Source: Lonicera japonica (lineage: Eukaryota > Streptophyta > Magnoliopsida > Dipsacales > Caprifoliaceae). From it: a stretch of 64,000 bases of DNA. Made by a program: the position numbers and the translations under genes. How positions within the stretch are numbered: the first letter of the stretch is position 1; every line of letters begins with the position of its first letter. Location: contig CM038470.1 of assembly GCA_021464415.1 (NCBI GenBank), positions 8,568,394-8,632,393 of the forward strand. The letters are read 5' to 3'. The notes below the pieces were generated by a model, which had not been told where the DNA came from, did not search any database, and saw nothing but the letters and a program-made list of their open reading frames with translations. Below are positions 33,526 to 44,700 of the stretch, piece after piece.

Positions 33526-34072
33526 AGAGGGGTAATTTAGGTAATATATAACATGTTTTTATTAATTAAATGATATTTAAATTTATTCAAATACCTTAAT
33601 TTAAAATTTAAAATAAAATAGGCCTCTTACACTAATTACCAATTAAAAATAAGCCCTTCATTCAAAAAAATATTATTAATTGAATTTTTTGTAAAAATCA
33701 ATATGTAATAAAACCTTTTACCTAATTTCTAGTTTCTATTTAAGTTAAAAAATTTTATTACCTTCGAGTGGTAATTTTACATGTTTTAATTTATTTTAAA
33801 AATGTATGACGAATATAGCTTGTCACTCTATATATATATATATATATATATTAATCTTTTAATTATTTAGCGTTGCTTAATTAAACTCTTACATATAGCG
33901 AGTTATTGGGTAAATCCAGAGTGCAAATTAATTCTAAAATATGGGCCTCGAAAGTCGAAACTAATTCGAGATGACGATATATATTTGTTGCCGTGGCAGT
34001 GTTGACTTTTGAAAGGTAGGAGAAATGATGAACAGAAAAAGAAAAGTGGAAAAGGGCTAAAGTGGTAGTTTT
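33526..34072. other. Gene-less AT-rich interval
   Basis: A (TA)n run lies at 33831-33851. The minus-strand frame 33881-34126 has no recognisable domain. Nothing further is supported. Confidence 0.6.
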
Positions 34073-34272
34073 TAATTTTAATTTTTCATAAAAGCTCAAC
34101 TGCTCAAGTGGTAGTTTATAATGCATGATTTTGACATAAAAGTTAAATAAACGTATAAATAAATGAACTTCTTAATTTTAATTTTTCATAAAAGCTCAAC
34201 TGCTCAAGTGGTAGTTTATAATGCAAGATTTTGACATAAAAGTTAAATAAACATATAAATAAATGAACTTCT
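34073..34272. repeat. Recent 100-bp tandem duplication
   Basis: Bases 34073-34172 and 34173-34272 are direct copies that differ at about two positions (TGCATGATT against TGCAAGATT; ACGTAT against ACATAT). The exact 100-bp period and near identity point to a recent duplication. It lies about 80 bp upstream of Copia-2. Confidence 0.93.
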
Positions 34273-35229
34273 TAATCACTTGCTCTCACGGGAATAATCC
34301 AAAATCTACTATTTTATGATAAATCTGGACCTATCTTTGTGGCACAAATGCACTCTTAGAATATATAGTATGTATAGATATGATAGGTGTATATATTTGG
34401 TATAATTGACCTCCATTAATTTCAAGAATTAAGGAAGGAATGTTTAGGTCTTATCATCCCTATATAAGGGGCATTTGTATTACTTCGTTAATATCAATAT
34501 AATGCATTCTCTCATTTCTCTCTCTATTTGTTAATATGGTATCAGATGAATACACGACCATAAAATCCTAGCTGCCTTAACCCATTCACGCAGCGACCAT
34601 TAGCCATCATCAAACACCACGCAGTCATCCCCGTCACACAACCCTCGACCCTACATCCTAGTTTTCGACATCAAAACCCCAGATCTCAACCGACCATACA
34701 TCCCAGAACTTCTGAACCTTTGTACATTTAATACCGACACCTAATCAAACCAAACCTTACACCGTCGTCTTCGTCTTCAAGAGACGATTATAAATCCGTT
34801 CGAAACATCTCGATACAGTCATCCACGCGCCTTCATGCGCTGCGAGTGTGAATTGCCCCTCCCGCCACGCTTCTTCCACTCACTGCTGCGGCCGTGCCTT
34901 CTACCACATCAGCCCTACCTGCCACACCGCCGTTGACCATTGACTTTGACAATTGTCTGCATTGACTGTTGACTTTGACCGTTGCTCGCGTTGATTGTTG
35001 ACTTTGACCGATGGCCGCAGACAACCAGAAACCATTCCTGACATTTTTCAATGTTTTGAACACAGCCACCGTCTCAGAATTTTCAGATTCAATCTTGATC
35101 ATTGAGTATTACACTCTCCAATGGCTCTCGACCCCACAACCATGACTGGATCATCAACCAGATACCCCTCTAATTGGCGAAATTAAGAGAAACGATCCTA
35201 CTCTGGTAATCAACTAAATGACTCTCGGT

Positions 35230-35575
35230 ATTCGATTTTCAGATACCCGCTATGCTCCGTCTGTGGATTCACGGGACACTAAAAAAATGGTTGTTTTAAA
35301 ATCATTGGGTAACTGGATTGGTGGAAGGATTCTCGCAATCGTAGAATAGGTCAGACCATAGCATGTGGTAACACAGGCCTTAGGCTTACTCACCACCACA
35401 GGTACATCAGGTATGGCTTTACATTTTGTTTCTGTTTTGAATAATACACGGGTCATTGATTCTGGTGACACTAATCATATGACATCTAATTCAAAAATAG
35501 TTACTCCTTTAACCCCATCATCTCAAATCTTTATTTTCACAACTAATGGTGCCACAGTCCCTATAGTGAAAAAAT
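35230..35575 (+). pseudogene. Copia-2 gag zinc knuckle and protease remnant
   Basis: A CCHC knuckle (CSVCGFTGH, then a TAA, then a further Cys) reads across 35250-35310. About 150 bp on, VIDSGDTNHMTSN (around 35452-35490) is the Copia protease active-site block, with the catalytic DSG intact. The intervening stops and frame changes prevent a single product. The gag N-terminal part (34560-35230) is Pro/Thr-rich and only weakly recognisable. Confidence 0.75.
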
Positions 35576-36015
35576 GATCAATCAATCTATTCGACACTCT
35601 AAACCTAATCTTCGTCTTAGTAGTATCATCATTAGATTATAATCTATTATATGTTGCTCAAATAACTACCTACACTGTATTATTATCTTTTGGCCTTCTC
35701 ATTGTGTTTTTAAGGATATTTAGACGAAGAAGACGATTGGTTATTGCGTTAAGCGTGAAAACTTATACTATCTGGACCTGGAGTTCAAAAACACATATCG
35801 CTTGCACAAAGCCTTAAACACTAGTACCTCTGAAAAGAAAATTACAGATGAACTTTGGTTACGGCATCGTCGGTTAAGACAAGCATCGTTTGGTTACTTA
35901 AAGAAACTGTTTCTCCGTTTAGTTCATAAAGTTGATTCTTCTGGTTTTCACTGTGAGATTTGTGAACTGGTTAAAATTCATCGTACTTTTTAAAACCTTC
36001 ATTAACTAAGAGTTC

Positions 36016-36670
36016 AGTTTCATTTATGATTATTCATTCTGATGTATGGGGCCTGTCTCACATTTCTTCTTTAGGTGGTATACGATGGTTTATCATATTT
36101 ATTAATGATTGCACTTGAATGACGTGGGTTTGTCACATGAAATCCAAAGGAGAAGTTAATGGTTTGTTTTAGAGATTTTATAAACAAATCAGTACACAAT
36201 ATAATGCTACTATTCAAGTTCTCCAAAATGATAATGGTGGGGAATATATGAGCACCGAGTCACAGGCATACTTCAAATTTCATGTGATCATTCATCAGAC
36301 TACATGTCCTTATACTCCTCAATATAATGGGGTTGCCGAACGAAAAAATCGTTATTTATTAGAAATAGTTCGGGCATCATTGATCGGTGCAACGCACCAA
36401 CCTCGTTTTGGGGTGAAGCACTCTCTTTGACTGTCTATTTAGTAAGCCGCATCCTCTCAGTCGTACTTGATTTTCAGATACCCTTTGAAGTCTTAGCTAA
36501 GTTTGTCTTGGTTCCTACTGTGTCAATCCTTCCTCCCCGGGTGTTTGGATGTGTTACATTTGTCCACTTACCAAAGGGGCAACGGAACAAGCTTGAACCT
36601 CGCGCTCTCAAGTGCATCTTTGTAAGGTATGCTTCTTTTCAGAAGGGGTGTCGATGTTCTTGCCACACAT
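36016..36670 (+). pseudogene. Copia-2 integrase remnant
   Basis: HSDVWG near 36036, QNDNGGEY near 36223 and GVAERKNRYLLE near 36331 supply the three acidic positions of the DDE catalytic triad. Stops interrupt between them and the frame changes at least twice. The integrase C-terminal block (VFGCVTFVHLP near 36541) follows. Confidence 0.82.
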
Positions 36671-37281
36671 AAAATGTATGTCACCATGGATATGATATTT
36701 CATGAAGACACTATGTACTTTTACCGAGCTGAACTTCGAGGGGAGTATTATAAGGAAGTTCAGTTATTTAAAAATATCAATGAGAAAGAGATAAGCTCAA
36801 TAGAGGTGGTTTCAACGTTAATTTTAAATTCACCACCGGCAGTAAAGACAACTGAAATCACGCCATCCCCTAATATGGTAACAACAGAAATCTTGTCAAG
36901 TGAAGTTATGTCGTCTCCGTTTTCGCCTGTCACAAATCACCAATCGTCCACTTTAAATATTTCTAAAACTGAGTCTTCCCAGGTGTCATCTTCTTTTATT
37001 CCTAGAAAGCAGCTTCCTAATCGAGCAAATAAAGGTATAACTAAATCCACATATAACCCAGACTTTACCAGTAAAGCCAAATATCTTATGAGTAACTATG
37101 TATCTTATGATCGATTAACTGCATCTAACAAATTATTTGTGAATCAATTATCTTCTGTATATATTCCTAACAGTGTGCATGAAGTCTTATGTAATCCTAA
37201 GTGAAATCAGCAATGGATAATGAGATGAAGTCCTTGTTGAAAAATGACACATGAGAATTAATCGAATTACTAGCAGGAAAG

Positions 37282-38690
37282 ATGAAAATGGGTTGTAAGT
37301 GGGTGTACACTGTAAAATTTAAAACAGATGGAACAATCGAAAGATTCAAAGCAAGACTAATTGCAAAAGGCTACACACAAACACATGGGATTGACTATCT
37401 GGAGACATTTTTGCCCGTGGCAAAGATCAATACTGTGCGGGTGTTATTTTCAGTAGTTGCAAACTTGGGCTGGCCTCTACAGCAGTTCGATGTAAAAAAT
37501 GTATTCCTGCATGGGGAGTTAAAGGATGAGATGTATATGGAGTTCTCACCTGGACATAAGATCATGGTTGAGCATACAAATAAAGTCTGTAAATTAAAAA
37601 AATCTTTGTATGGACTAAAACAATCCCCCAAAGCTTGGTTTCGAAAATTTGCGAGATCGATGCGAACGTTTGGGTACAGTTAGAGTAATTCTGATCATAC
37701 GTTATTTTTGAAGAATGGTCATGGGAAGATTACGGCACTTATCTTTTATGTAGATGACATGGTGCTCACAGGAAACGACCCTCGAGAATAACAGGCATTG
37801 AAAAAGCTCTTATCTCAAGAGTTTAAGATGAAAGACCTTAAGAACTTGAAGTATTTTCTAGGAATCAAGGTGTCTAAATCATCAAAAGGCATTTTTTTAT
37901 CTCAAAGAAAGTATACCCTAGATTTATTGAGTGAAACTGGAATGTTCGCTTGTCAACCGTCAGAGACTCTAATGGAGGAATGATTGAAGTTAGAGGTCGA
38001 AATAGATCAAATACTTGTCGATAAAGGGCACTATCAGAGATTGGTGGGAAGGTTAATGTATCTAGCACATACAAGACCCGATATATCATATGCATTGAGT
38101 ACTGTCAATCAATTCATACATAATCCAAGAGAGAAGCATATGTAAGCAGTTATGAGTATTATCAGTTATCTCAAAGCAACTCTTGGAAAGGAAATCCTGT
38201 TCCAGAAAAATGAGAATTTTCTGAAGGTTGAAGGATATACTGATGCTGATTGGGCAGGCGATATATGTGACAAAAGGTCCACATCTGGGTACTTCACATT
38301 TATAAGTGGAAACTTGGTCACTTAGAGGAGTAAGAAGCAAAATGTGGTATCCCAATCAAGTGTTGAAGCAGAATATCGAGGAATGGCAGTAGGTGTCCAA
38401 GAGCTATTATGGTTAAAACTGCTACTTACAGATCTAGGTTTCCTTCCAAAATAACCTATGTTGTTATACTGTGATAATAAAGTAGCATGCGATATCGCAC
38501 ATAATCCAGTTTAACATGATAGGACAAAACATGTTGAAGTATACAGGTTCATAATTAAAAAGAAGTTAGAAGAAAAATTATTTATGTTCCTCATGTGCGC
38601 TCAGAAGATCAGTTGGCTGACATACTCACCAAGGCTGTGACGAGGAAGATATTCGCTAAGTTGATTAGTAAATTAGGTATGTTTGATATA
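37282..38690 (+). pseudogene. Copia-2 reverse transcriptase and RNase H remnant
   Basis: RT blocks include CKWVYTVKFKTDG (37291), KARLIAKGYTQ (37351), FDVKNVFLHGEL (37486) and an intact catalytic YVDD at 37747-37758. RNase H blocks include GYTDADWAGD near 38233 and SSVEAEYRGMA near 38358. Stops occur at 37681 and 37981 among others. Confidence 0.85.
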
Positions 38691-38894
38691 TGTGTGCCAA
38701 CTTGAGAGGGGTGTTAGAATATTTAGTATGTATAGATATGGTAGCTGTATATATATGGTATAGTTGACCTCCATTGATTCCGAGAATCATGGAAGGAATG
38801 TTTAGGTCTTAGCATCCCTATATAAGGGACCGTTGTATTCCTTCGTTAATATTAATATAATTCATTCTCTCGTCTCTCTCTCTATCTGTCAATA

Positions 38895-39937
38895 TGCATA
38901 AGATAACATAATTTTTAATTGTGTTAACAAAAGTGCATTCTTATCTGTTCTTTTCCTTCTTTTTTTGTACCAAAAGAGGCAAAAGAGCCCAACCACATTT
39001 TTATATAATTAGCAACAGCCTCCCTAAAAGTGGTAGGATCAACATATAAAAGTTTAAGCCTTTGATTAATACACTCCGGAGGAAAAATATGGGCCAATGT
39101 GAGCTGGTATATTACGAGTACAAGACACAAACATAACAAATGAGCTCCATAGCATGCGGTGAAACCTCTAATATTCTCAGATGAGTTTAAGATGGGGATT
39201 ACATTCCTCGGGACATGCATGGATGAGGTTCACCGCTTCAATGATTGTGTTAGTGGAACCTTTGGTGAGTAGGATTTAAAGGCCTGCCTTGATGGCTTCT
39301 AGCTCAGCTTGTATAGAGTCCAAAGTGGCATGGATGCTAGTAAAACCCCAAAGCTTGTTCCCTTGGTAATCTCGAAGGAGCCCACCATAACCGCCCCTAC
39401 CATTTTTAAAACCTCTATCTACATTGAGTTTGGCATAACCTTCTGGCAGTTTTACCCAGCGACTATTCACTGGGTTTGAGAATGCAACCTGCGCACGAGA
39501 AAAATCCATCTGGATGTCCATAGCATACATACAAGCTTGCCGAATCACTCGTGAAGGAGAGAACTTAATATTTTCGAAGACAACTTCATTGCATGATTTC
39601 CACATACACTATATAATAATTTCCAATCATTAAAGCTATCCTCTTGAGGCTCCTTATCAGAGAGGAATTTATAAAAAGCCCTTGCTATGGGGATTGTTGA
39701 AGTGCTGCCTTTCCATATGACGGTGTCCTGAGGTTGGAGCGTGAGATCAAGCGATAAATTCTGAATTTGAAGTCGAATATAAGAAGGCGGAGGGGTGTGA
39801 AGTTGTTGCAAATCTCATGCCCCATTAGCGAGTATATCCACGACGGTCCATGTTATCTTGAGGGGATGAACATCATCAATTAACAAACACAATGGGTCAT
39901 TGGCCAACCAAGTATCAAACTAAAACGAGGCACGCTC
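38895..39937 (-). pseudogene. L1-type LINE remnant, 3' part (RNase H-like end)
   Basis: On the minus strand, a weak zinc-finger/linker region (39545-39811) leads to an RNase H-like domain (39276-39605) with KLPEGYAKLNVDRGF and GGLLRDYQGN, where DG is normally found after NV. This is the C-terminal end of many plant L1 open reading frame 2 proteins. Stops and frame changes are present. It is the continuation of the fragment at 44041-44700, separated by the Copia-3 insertion. Confidence 0.85.
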
Positions 39938-39988
39938 TGTGAATTTTGGCTCACATTTAGTGAATTGGTGATTTGTGGGCAGAGGACT

Positions 39989-40049
39989 CCATGATCGATC
40001 ATGGGTTGCCCATGATCGATCATGGGTGTTGCCCATGATCGATCATGGT
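39989..40049. repeat. Triplicated 16-bp palindrome in the Copia-3 5' LTR
   Basis: CCATGATCGATCATGG, a perfect palindrome, occurs three times in the left LTR, separated by GTTGC/GTGTTGC spacers, and only once in the right LTR (43683-43698). The difference accounts for the 44-bp length gap between the LTRs, so it arose after insertion or by recombination with another copy. Confidence 0.93.
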
Positions 40050-40520
40050 CCCAGGCATTTTGCCTATTTAGTGTATTTTTGGCTCATTTGTTAAAAAAGA
40101 CTTGGTGAGGCTCAAAAATACTTGAGAGCTTATTTTGAGAGAAATTTTTCTTGTGTGTTTGTAATCACTCTTTGTTCCAATTATCAATAAAAGTTATCGT
40201 CTGTGTGGATTAGTGGCTTTTACGCCGACACCACGGTAAATCCTTGCTTTGTGTGATTGTTGCTTTATTTCCTATTTCTCTATTATGAGTGTGTTTTTTT
40301 GTGTCGGGTTCTTCAATCGGTAAACCAAGAGAGCTTGTAATATCTCTCTGTGTTGCGTCGTGCTCGGTTGTGAGCGGTTTGGCGCAACAAATTGGTATCA
40401 GAGGCTAAAACGAGAAAGGTGGGATTTGTGTCGCACGCCAAGTGTTTGATAAAATTCTTAGGTGAGATTTTTTCAATCTTTGACTCGTTGTTGGTTTGTC
40501 AAGTTCTTTGGTGATTGAAG

Positions 40521-41396
40521 ATGAATACTTCTAAGACCTCAAAGGTGTCAACTATAAAGTTTGATGTAGAGAAATTCGACGAAAAGTTGGTCAATTTCGG
40601 CATGTGGCAATGTCAAATGCGCGATGTCTTGATCCAACATGAGTTGCATAAGGCATTGTTGGGTGTGGTAGCTAAGCCCACGGCAATGACAGATGTTGAT
40701 TGGGAAGAGTATGATTTGAAGGCTTGTAGCACTATCCGGTTGCATCTAGCTCAAAATGTGATATACTACGTTATGCGTGAGAAATCCGCGGCTAGCATAT
40801 GGAAGATACTAGAAGAGAAGTACATGATGAAGAGTATAGAGAGTCGTCTTTATCTCAAGAAGAAGCTGTTCCGGTTTGAATATGCTAGAAGTACATCAAT
40901 GAGTGAGCACGTCGATGAGTTTAACAAAATAATTTCTGATTTGTTAAACTTGAATGAGGACATGAAATATGAGGATAAAGCTATTTTGTTGCTCAATTCA
41001 CTTCCGGAATCCTATGACCATTAGAGCACCACTTTGTTATATGGCAAGGATTCAGTGAAGTTTGAATATGTTTCTTCTGCGTTATTGGGTAATGAACAAC
41101 GACAAAGGGAGAAGGGAAATTATTCCTCGGATGCGTTGTTTACTCGAGGAAGAAATGAGGAGCGAGAACAAGGTGGTAGAAGCAACTCTCAATCTAAGTA
41201 CAGACTAAGGGACTTAACTAAAGTTCGGTGCCACAAGTGCAAGGAATTGGGGCATTTCAGAAGAAATTGTCTTATGCTAGAGTTAAGAGGGAATAAGAAG
41301 AAAGCAGATGATACCGCGAATTCTGTTAGTTCAGGGGATGGTGACTTTGAGAGTCTGTTAGCGGTTACTCCTAGAGAAAGCTCGGTGGGCGAATAG
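40521..41396 (+). pseudogene. Copia-3 gag with zinc knuckle
   Basis: ATG 40521 opens a Copia gag (UBN2-like) with KFDVEKFDEKLVNFGMWQCQ and, further on, EKYMMKSIESRLYLKKKL. A TAG at 41022 interrupts it, and the same frame continues to TAG 41394. The CCHC knuckle CHKCKELGHFRRNC lies near 41230-41271 with all ligands. The upstream TTG at 40515 is not needed as a start. Apart from one stop the gag is nearly complete. Confidence 0.9.
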
Positions 41397-43388
41397 ATCT
41401 TAGACTCGGGTTGTTCATACCATATGTGCCCAAACAAAAACCTATTTCATACCTTGACGAAGGTGGATGGATGAGCGATTTTGATGGGTAATGATCATGT
41501 CTGTGGGATGATGGGTATTGGAACAGTGAGGCTGAAGATGCATGATGGAGTAGTTCGAACTCTTGATAAAGTCAGATACATCCCGGATCTGAAGAAGAAT
41601 TTGGTTTCTCTTGGTACTTTAGATTCTAGTGGGGACATGATTGTGCTCGAGGGCGGAATGCTAAAGGTTCTCTCTGGTGCTTTGGTGGTTATGAGAGGAA
41701 AGAAGGAGGGAAACCTCTATTTCCTTTAGGGTTACACGGTAACCGGTAGTGCTTCAGTTTCTTCAAAAACTGGTGGAGCAAGTTTGGAGTCGGATTCGAC
41801 GAAACTATGGCATATACGATTGGGACATACTGGGGAGAAGGCGATGACAGTGTTGTGTAACCAAGGTCTGCTCAAGGGTGCAAAGAGCTACAAGCTAGAG
41901 TTTTGTGAGCATTGTATGCTCGGGAAATAGACTCGAGTAAAGTTTGGAACATCTATTCATTGCACAAAGGGGTTGCTTGACTACATACACACGGATGTCT
42001 GGGGACCTTCCAAGACGAAATTCTTAGGAGGAAATCATTACTTTGTTACATTTGTAGATGATTTCTCTAGGCGGATTTGGGTATATCTCATGAAGCACAA
42101 AGACGAGGTCTCTAGGGTGTTTCTAAGGTGGAAGAAGATGGTCGAAAATGAGACTGGCAAGAAGATCAAGGTGCTTAGATCTGATAACGGCGGAGAGTAC
42201 ACTAGTGATCCGTTTAAGGAGTACTGTCAGGATGAGGGAATTGTTCACCATTTCATTGTTAGAAGTACGCCACAGCAGAATGGAGTAGCTGAGAGGATGA
42301 ACCGTACCTTACTTGAAAAAGTGAGGTGTATGCTGTCAAATGAAAATTTAGAGAAAGAGTATTGGGCGGAGGCCTTATCCTATGCTAGCTTCGTTGTGAA
42401 TATGTTGCCAAGTTCGGAGGTCGAGTATAAAACTCCGATGGAAATTTGGTCAGGATCTCATGCTAGTTACGATACGTTGCACATCTTTGGGTGTCCCTCT
42501 TATTATCACATTAATGATGATAAAATTGATCCAAGTACCCGTAATGGTTTATTCATGGGTTCTAGTAGTGGAGTCGAGGGATACAAGTTGTGGTGCCTTC
42601 GTGAGAAGAAGACGGTGACTAGTAGAGATGTGACATTCGACGAGACATCGATGCTCAAGATGTTTACAGCAATGAATGTGGATTCTTCTGAGAATAAGAA
42701 GAATAGAGTGAGCAAGGTGGTGCAGACGAAGGTGGCTACTTCGTGGAAACCGAAAGTGACTATTTCAGTGGAGTCTTCTGATAGTGGTTCGGAGGATGAA
42801 GAAATTCCTGTTGAGAAATCTAGTCAACGACAGGTGCCATTTTTAGCGAGCATGAAAGAGCGGAAAGCTCTACTAGCACCTCAACGACTTAGCTACAGAG
42901 ATAGTGTGACATTTGCATTGGTGGTTTATGGCGAAGAACAGTTTCCGTATCAGGATACAATGGCGGTTAGTTATTGTGGTGAAGGAAAGACGGCCATTGG
43001 TACCCGGGATCTTTGCAAGTTGCTAGAGAAGAAAGAGTCGGTTGTGAGATGGTGCAAGTGGGTGCTCGTGGATAAAGATGAGAATAGTGATTCTGGAACA
43101 GAAGTCGTAAAGGATAGGAAGAAGGGTAGATTGTGCCTTACACAGAGGCAATATCTAAAAGTCGTAGTCCGATTTGGGATGCAGGATAAAGAGCCTATTT
43201 GTGTCCCATTGGCTCCGTGCTTCAAGCTCTCGGAAATGATGATTCCAAGTACAGAGGAGGTGGTGGAGTATATGGCTCAAGTGCCGGATGCGCATATAGT
43301 GGGGAACTTGATGGATGTCATGGTAAATACTCAACTGGTTATTGCTCGGGTTTTGAGCATAAAGGGTAGGTTTAGAACAAATCCTTAG
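41397..43388 (+). pseudogene. Copia-3 protease-integrase frame fused to RNase H linker, RT core deleted
   Basis: In the same frame as gag, protease reads ILDSGCSYHMC from 41398, with further stops at 41472, 41727 and 41928. The integrase (open 41973-43388) is intact in its catalytic blocks: HTDVWGP, RSDNGGEY and NGVAERMNRTLLE. After its C-terminal part (about 42600) come the RT lead-in (SYRDSVTFALVV) and a short CKWV block. Text then jumps to the end of RT/RNase H linker (CLTQRQYLK, CVPLAPCFKLS). The RT palm with the YVDD box is absent. The deletion kept the reading frame. Confidence 0.9.
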
Positions 43389-44040
43389 AAACTGCATTGG
43401 AATGCCGTTAGGTGGATTGTGTGGTACCTACAAGAATCGAGGGACATTCGAATGATCAAGTTTAAGCAGGGCTCAATTGAGGTCTATGTTTTTTTGGTGT
43501 TGAGGCCCCATTAAGGGTGGAGGCTCTTCGGGGCCGGGTGTGATGCTATAGCAGTATTGATGAAGGAACAAGTAGAGTGGGGTGTGCAATTTGTTGGATG
43601 GGTTAGCTGCATGGTTCGCCAAGGTGGAGATTTGTGAGTTTTGGCTCACATTTAGTGAATTGGTGATTTGTGGGCAGAGGACTCCATGATCGATCATGGT
43701 CCCAGGCATTTTGCCTATTTAGTGTATTTTTGGCTCATTTGTTAAAAAAGACTTGGTGAGGCTCAAAAATACTTGAGAGCTTATTTTGAGAGAAATTTTT
43801 CTTGTGTGTTTATAATCACTCTTTGTTCCAATTATCAATAGAAGTTATCGTCTGTGTGGATTAGTGGCTTTTACGCCGACACCACGGTAAATCCTTGCTT
43901 TGTGCGATTGTTGCTTTATTTCCTATTTCTCTATTATGAGTGTGCTTTTTTGTGTCGGGTTCTTCAATCGGTAAACCAAGAGAGCTTGTGAGATCTCTCC
44001 GCGTTGCGTCGTGCTCGGTTGTGAGCGGTTTGGCACAACA

Positions 44041-44700
44041 CACTCTTCGTTGCCAATCCTCTACCCAAAACCGCCTTGAACCATTTTAAAACTACGAGCC
44101 ACTCCCTTCCACGTAGACGAAACAGATTGCTTAATGTCACATTCCAGTATGTCCTGATGTTTTAGATACTTTAAGTGGAAAACCGATGCCCATAGAGCAG
44201 TTAATCCACAAACAATGCGAGTTACCAATTTTGCCAATTGCGCCGTGTTAGCCTGACGAGCATCTCGGATGCCTAATCCACCTCGGCCCTTTGGAGCCGT
44301 AACTGTACGCCAATTAACAAGATGAATTTTTCGTCGGTTAGGAATGGATCCCCAAAGAAAATGACGATTCAACCGGTTGAGCTCATCACAGGTAGATCAC
44401 GACAACCAATTTGTTTGCATGGTGTATGTCGGGATACCCGCAAGAACAGAATTAACTAGCGTACTCAGCCCCGCTAAGGATAAGTGCTTAGACCTCCAAC
44501 CAGAGAGCTTGTGCTGAACACGTTCGAGAATGTAATTGAATGTTATTTTAGAAACTCGACCATTGAATAAAGGAACTCCAAGATATTTTCCTAAATTATC
44601 AGTAAAAGAGACCCTCGAAATATGAGCAATCGTTTCTCTGGTACCTGGCACAACACTCGGACTAGCCTTATCTGTTCTTTAGGTTGAGGGATTGTTTGGC
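44041..44700 (-). pseudogene. L1-type LINE remnant, RT C-terminal part
   Basis: On the minus strand, GKYLGVPLFNGRVSK and LSGWRSKHLSLAGLSTLVNS (44397-44651), then KIHLVNWRTVTAPKGRGGLGI (44061-44372), are hallmark blocks downstream of the RT core in plant L1 elements. The catalytic RT core and endonuclease are absent, consistent with 5' truncation near 44700. Reading resumes at 39937 after the Copia-3 insertion, where GFG/RIGNEE on one side is followed by SF/FDTWLAND on the other. Two expected Trp codons are TAG. Confidence 0.87.

Larger units (their letters stand above)
34354..38894 (+). mobile_element. Copia LTR retrotransposon 2, old, full domain order
   Basis: LTRs of 183 bp each (34354-34536 and 38712-38894) share GGAAGGAATGTTTAGGTCTTA and differ at roughly 12% of positions by eye. 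The primer site TGGTATCAG starts directly at 34537, and a polypurine tract (ACTTGAGAGGGG) ends at 38711. The flanking pentamers TGCAC (34349-34353) and TGCAT (38895-38899) match at four of five bases. Gag, protease, integrase, RT and RNase H follow in the Copia order, but stops and several frameshifts break them. The element is ancient and inactive. Confidence 0.92.
39938..44040 (+). mobile_element. Copia LTR retrotransposon 3: young, internally deleted, inserted in the LINE
   Basis: LTRs are 39938-40389 (452 bp) and 43633-44040 (408 bp). Apart from a 44-bp expansion in the left copy they differ at about 10 positions by eye (about 2.5%), so insertion is recent. The primer site TGGTATCAGAGG follows at 40393, and AAGGTGGAGATT precedes the 3' LTR. 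The flanking pentamers CGCTC (39933-39937) and CACTC (44041-44045) match at four of five. Gag to integrase share one frame, but most of the reverse transcriptase is missing, so this copy needs enzymes from elsewhere. Confidence 0.95.
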
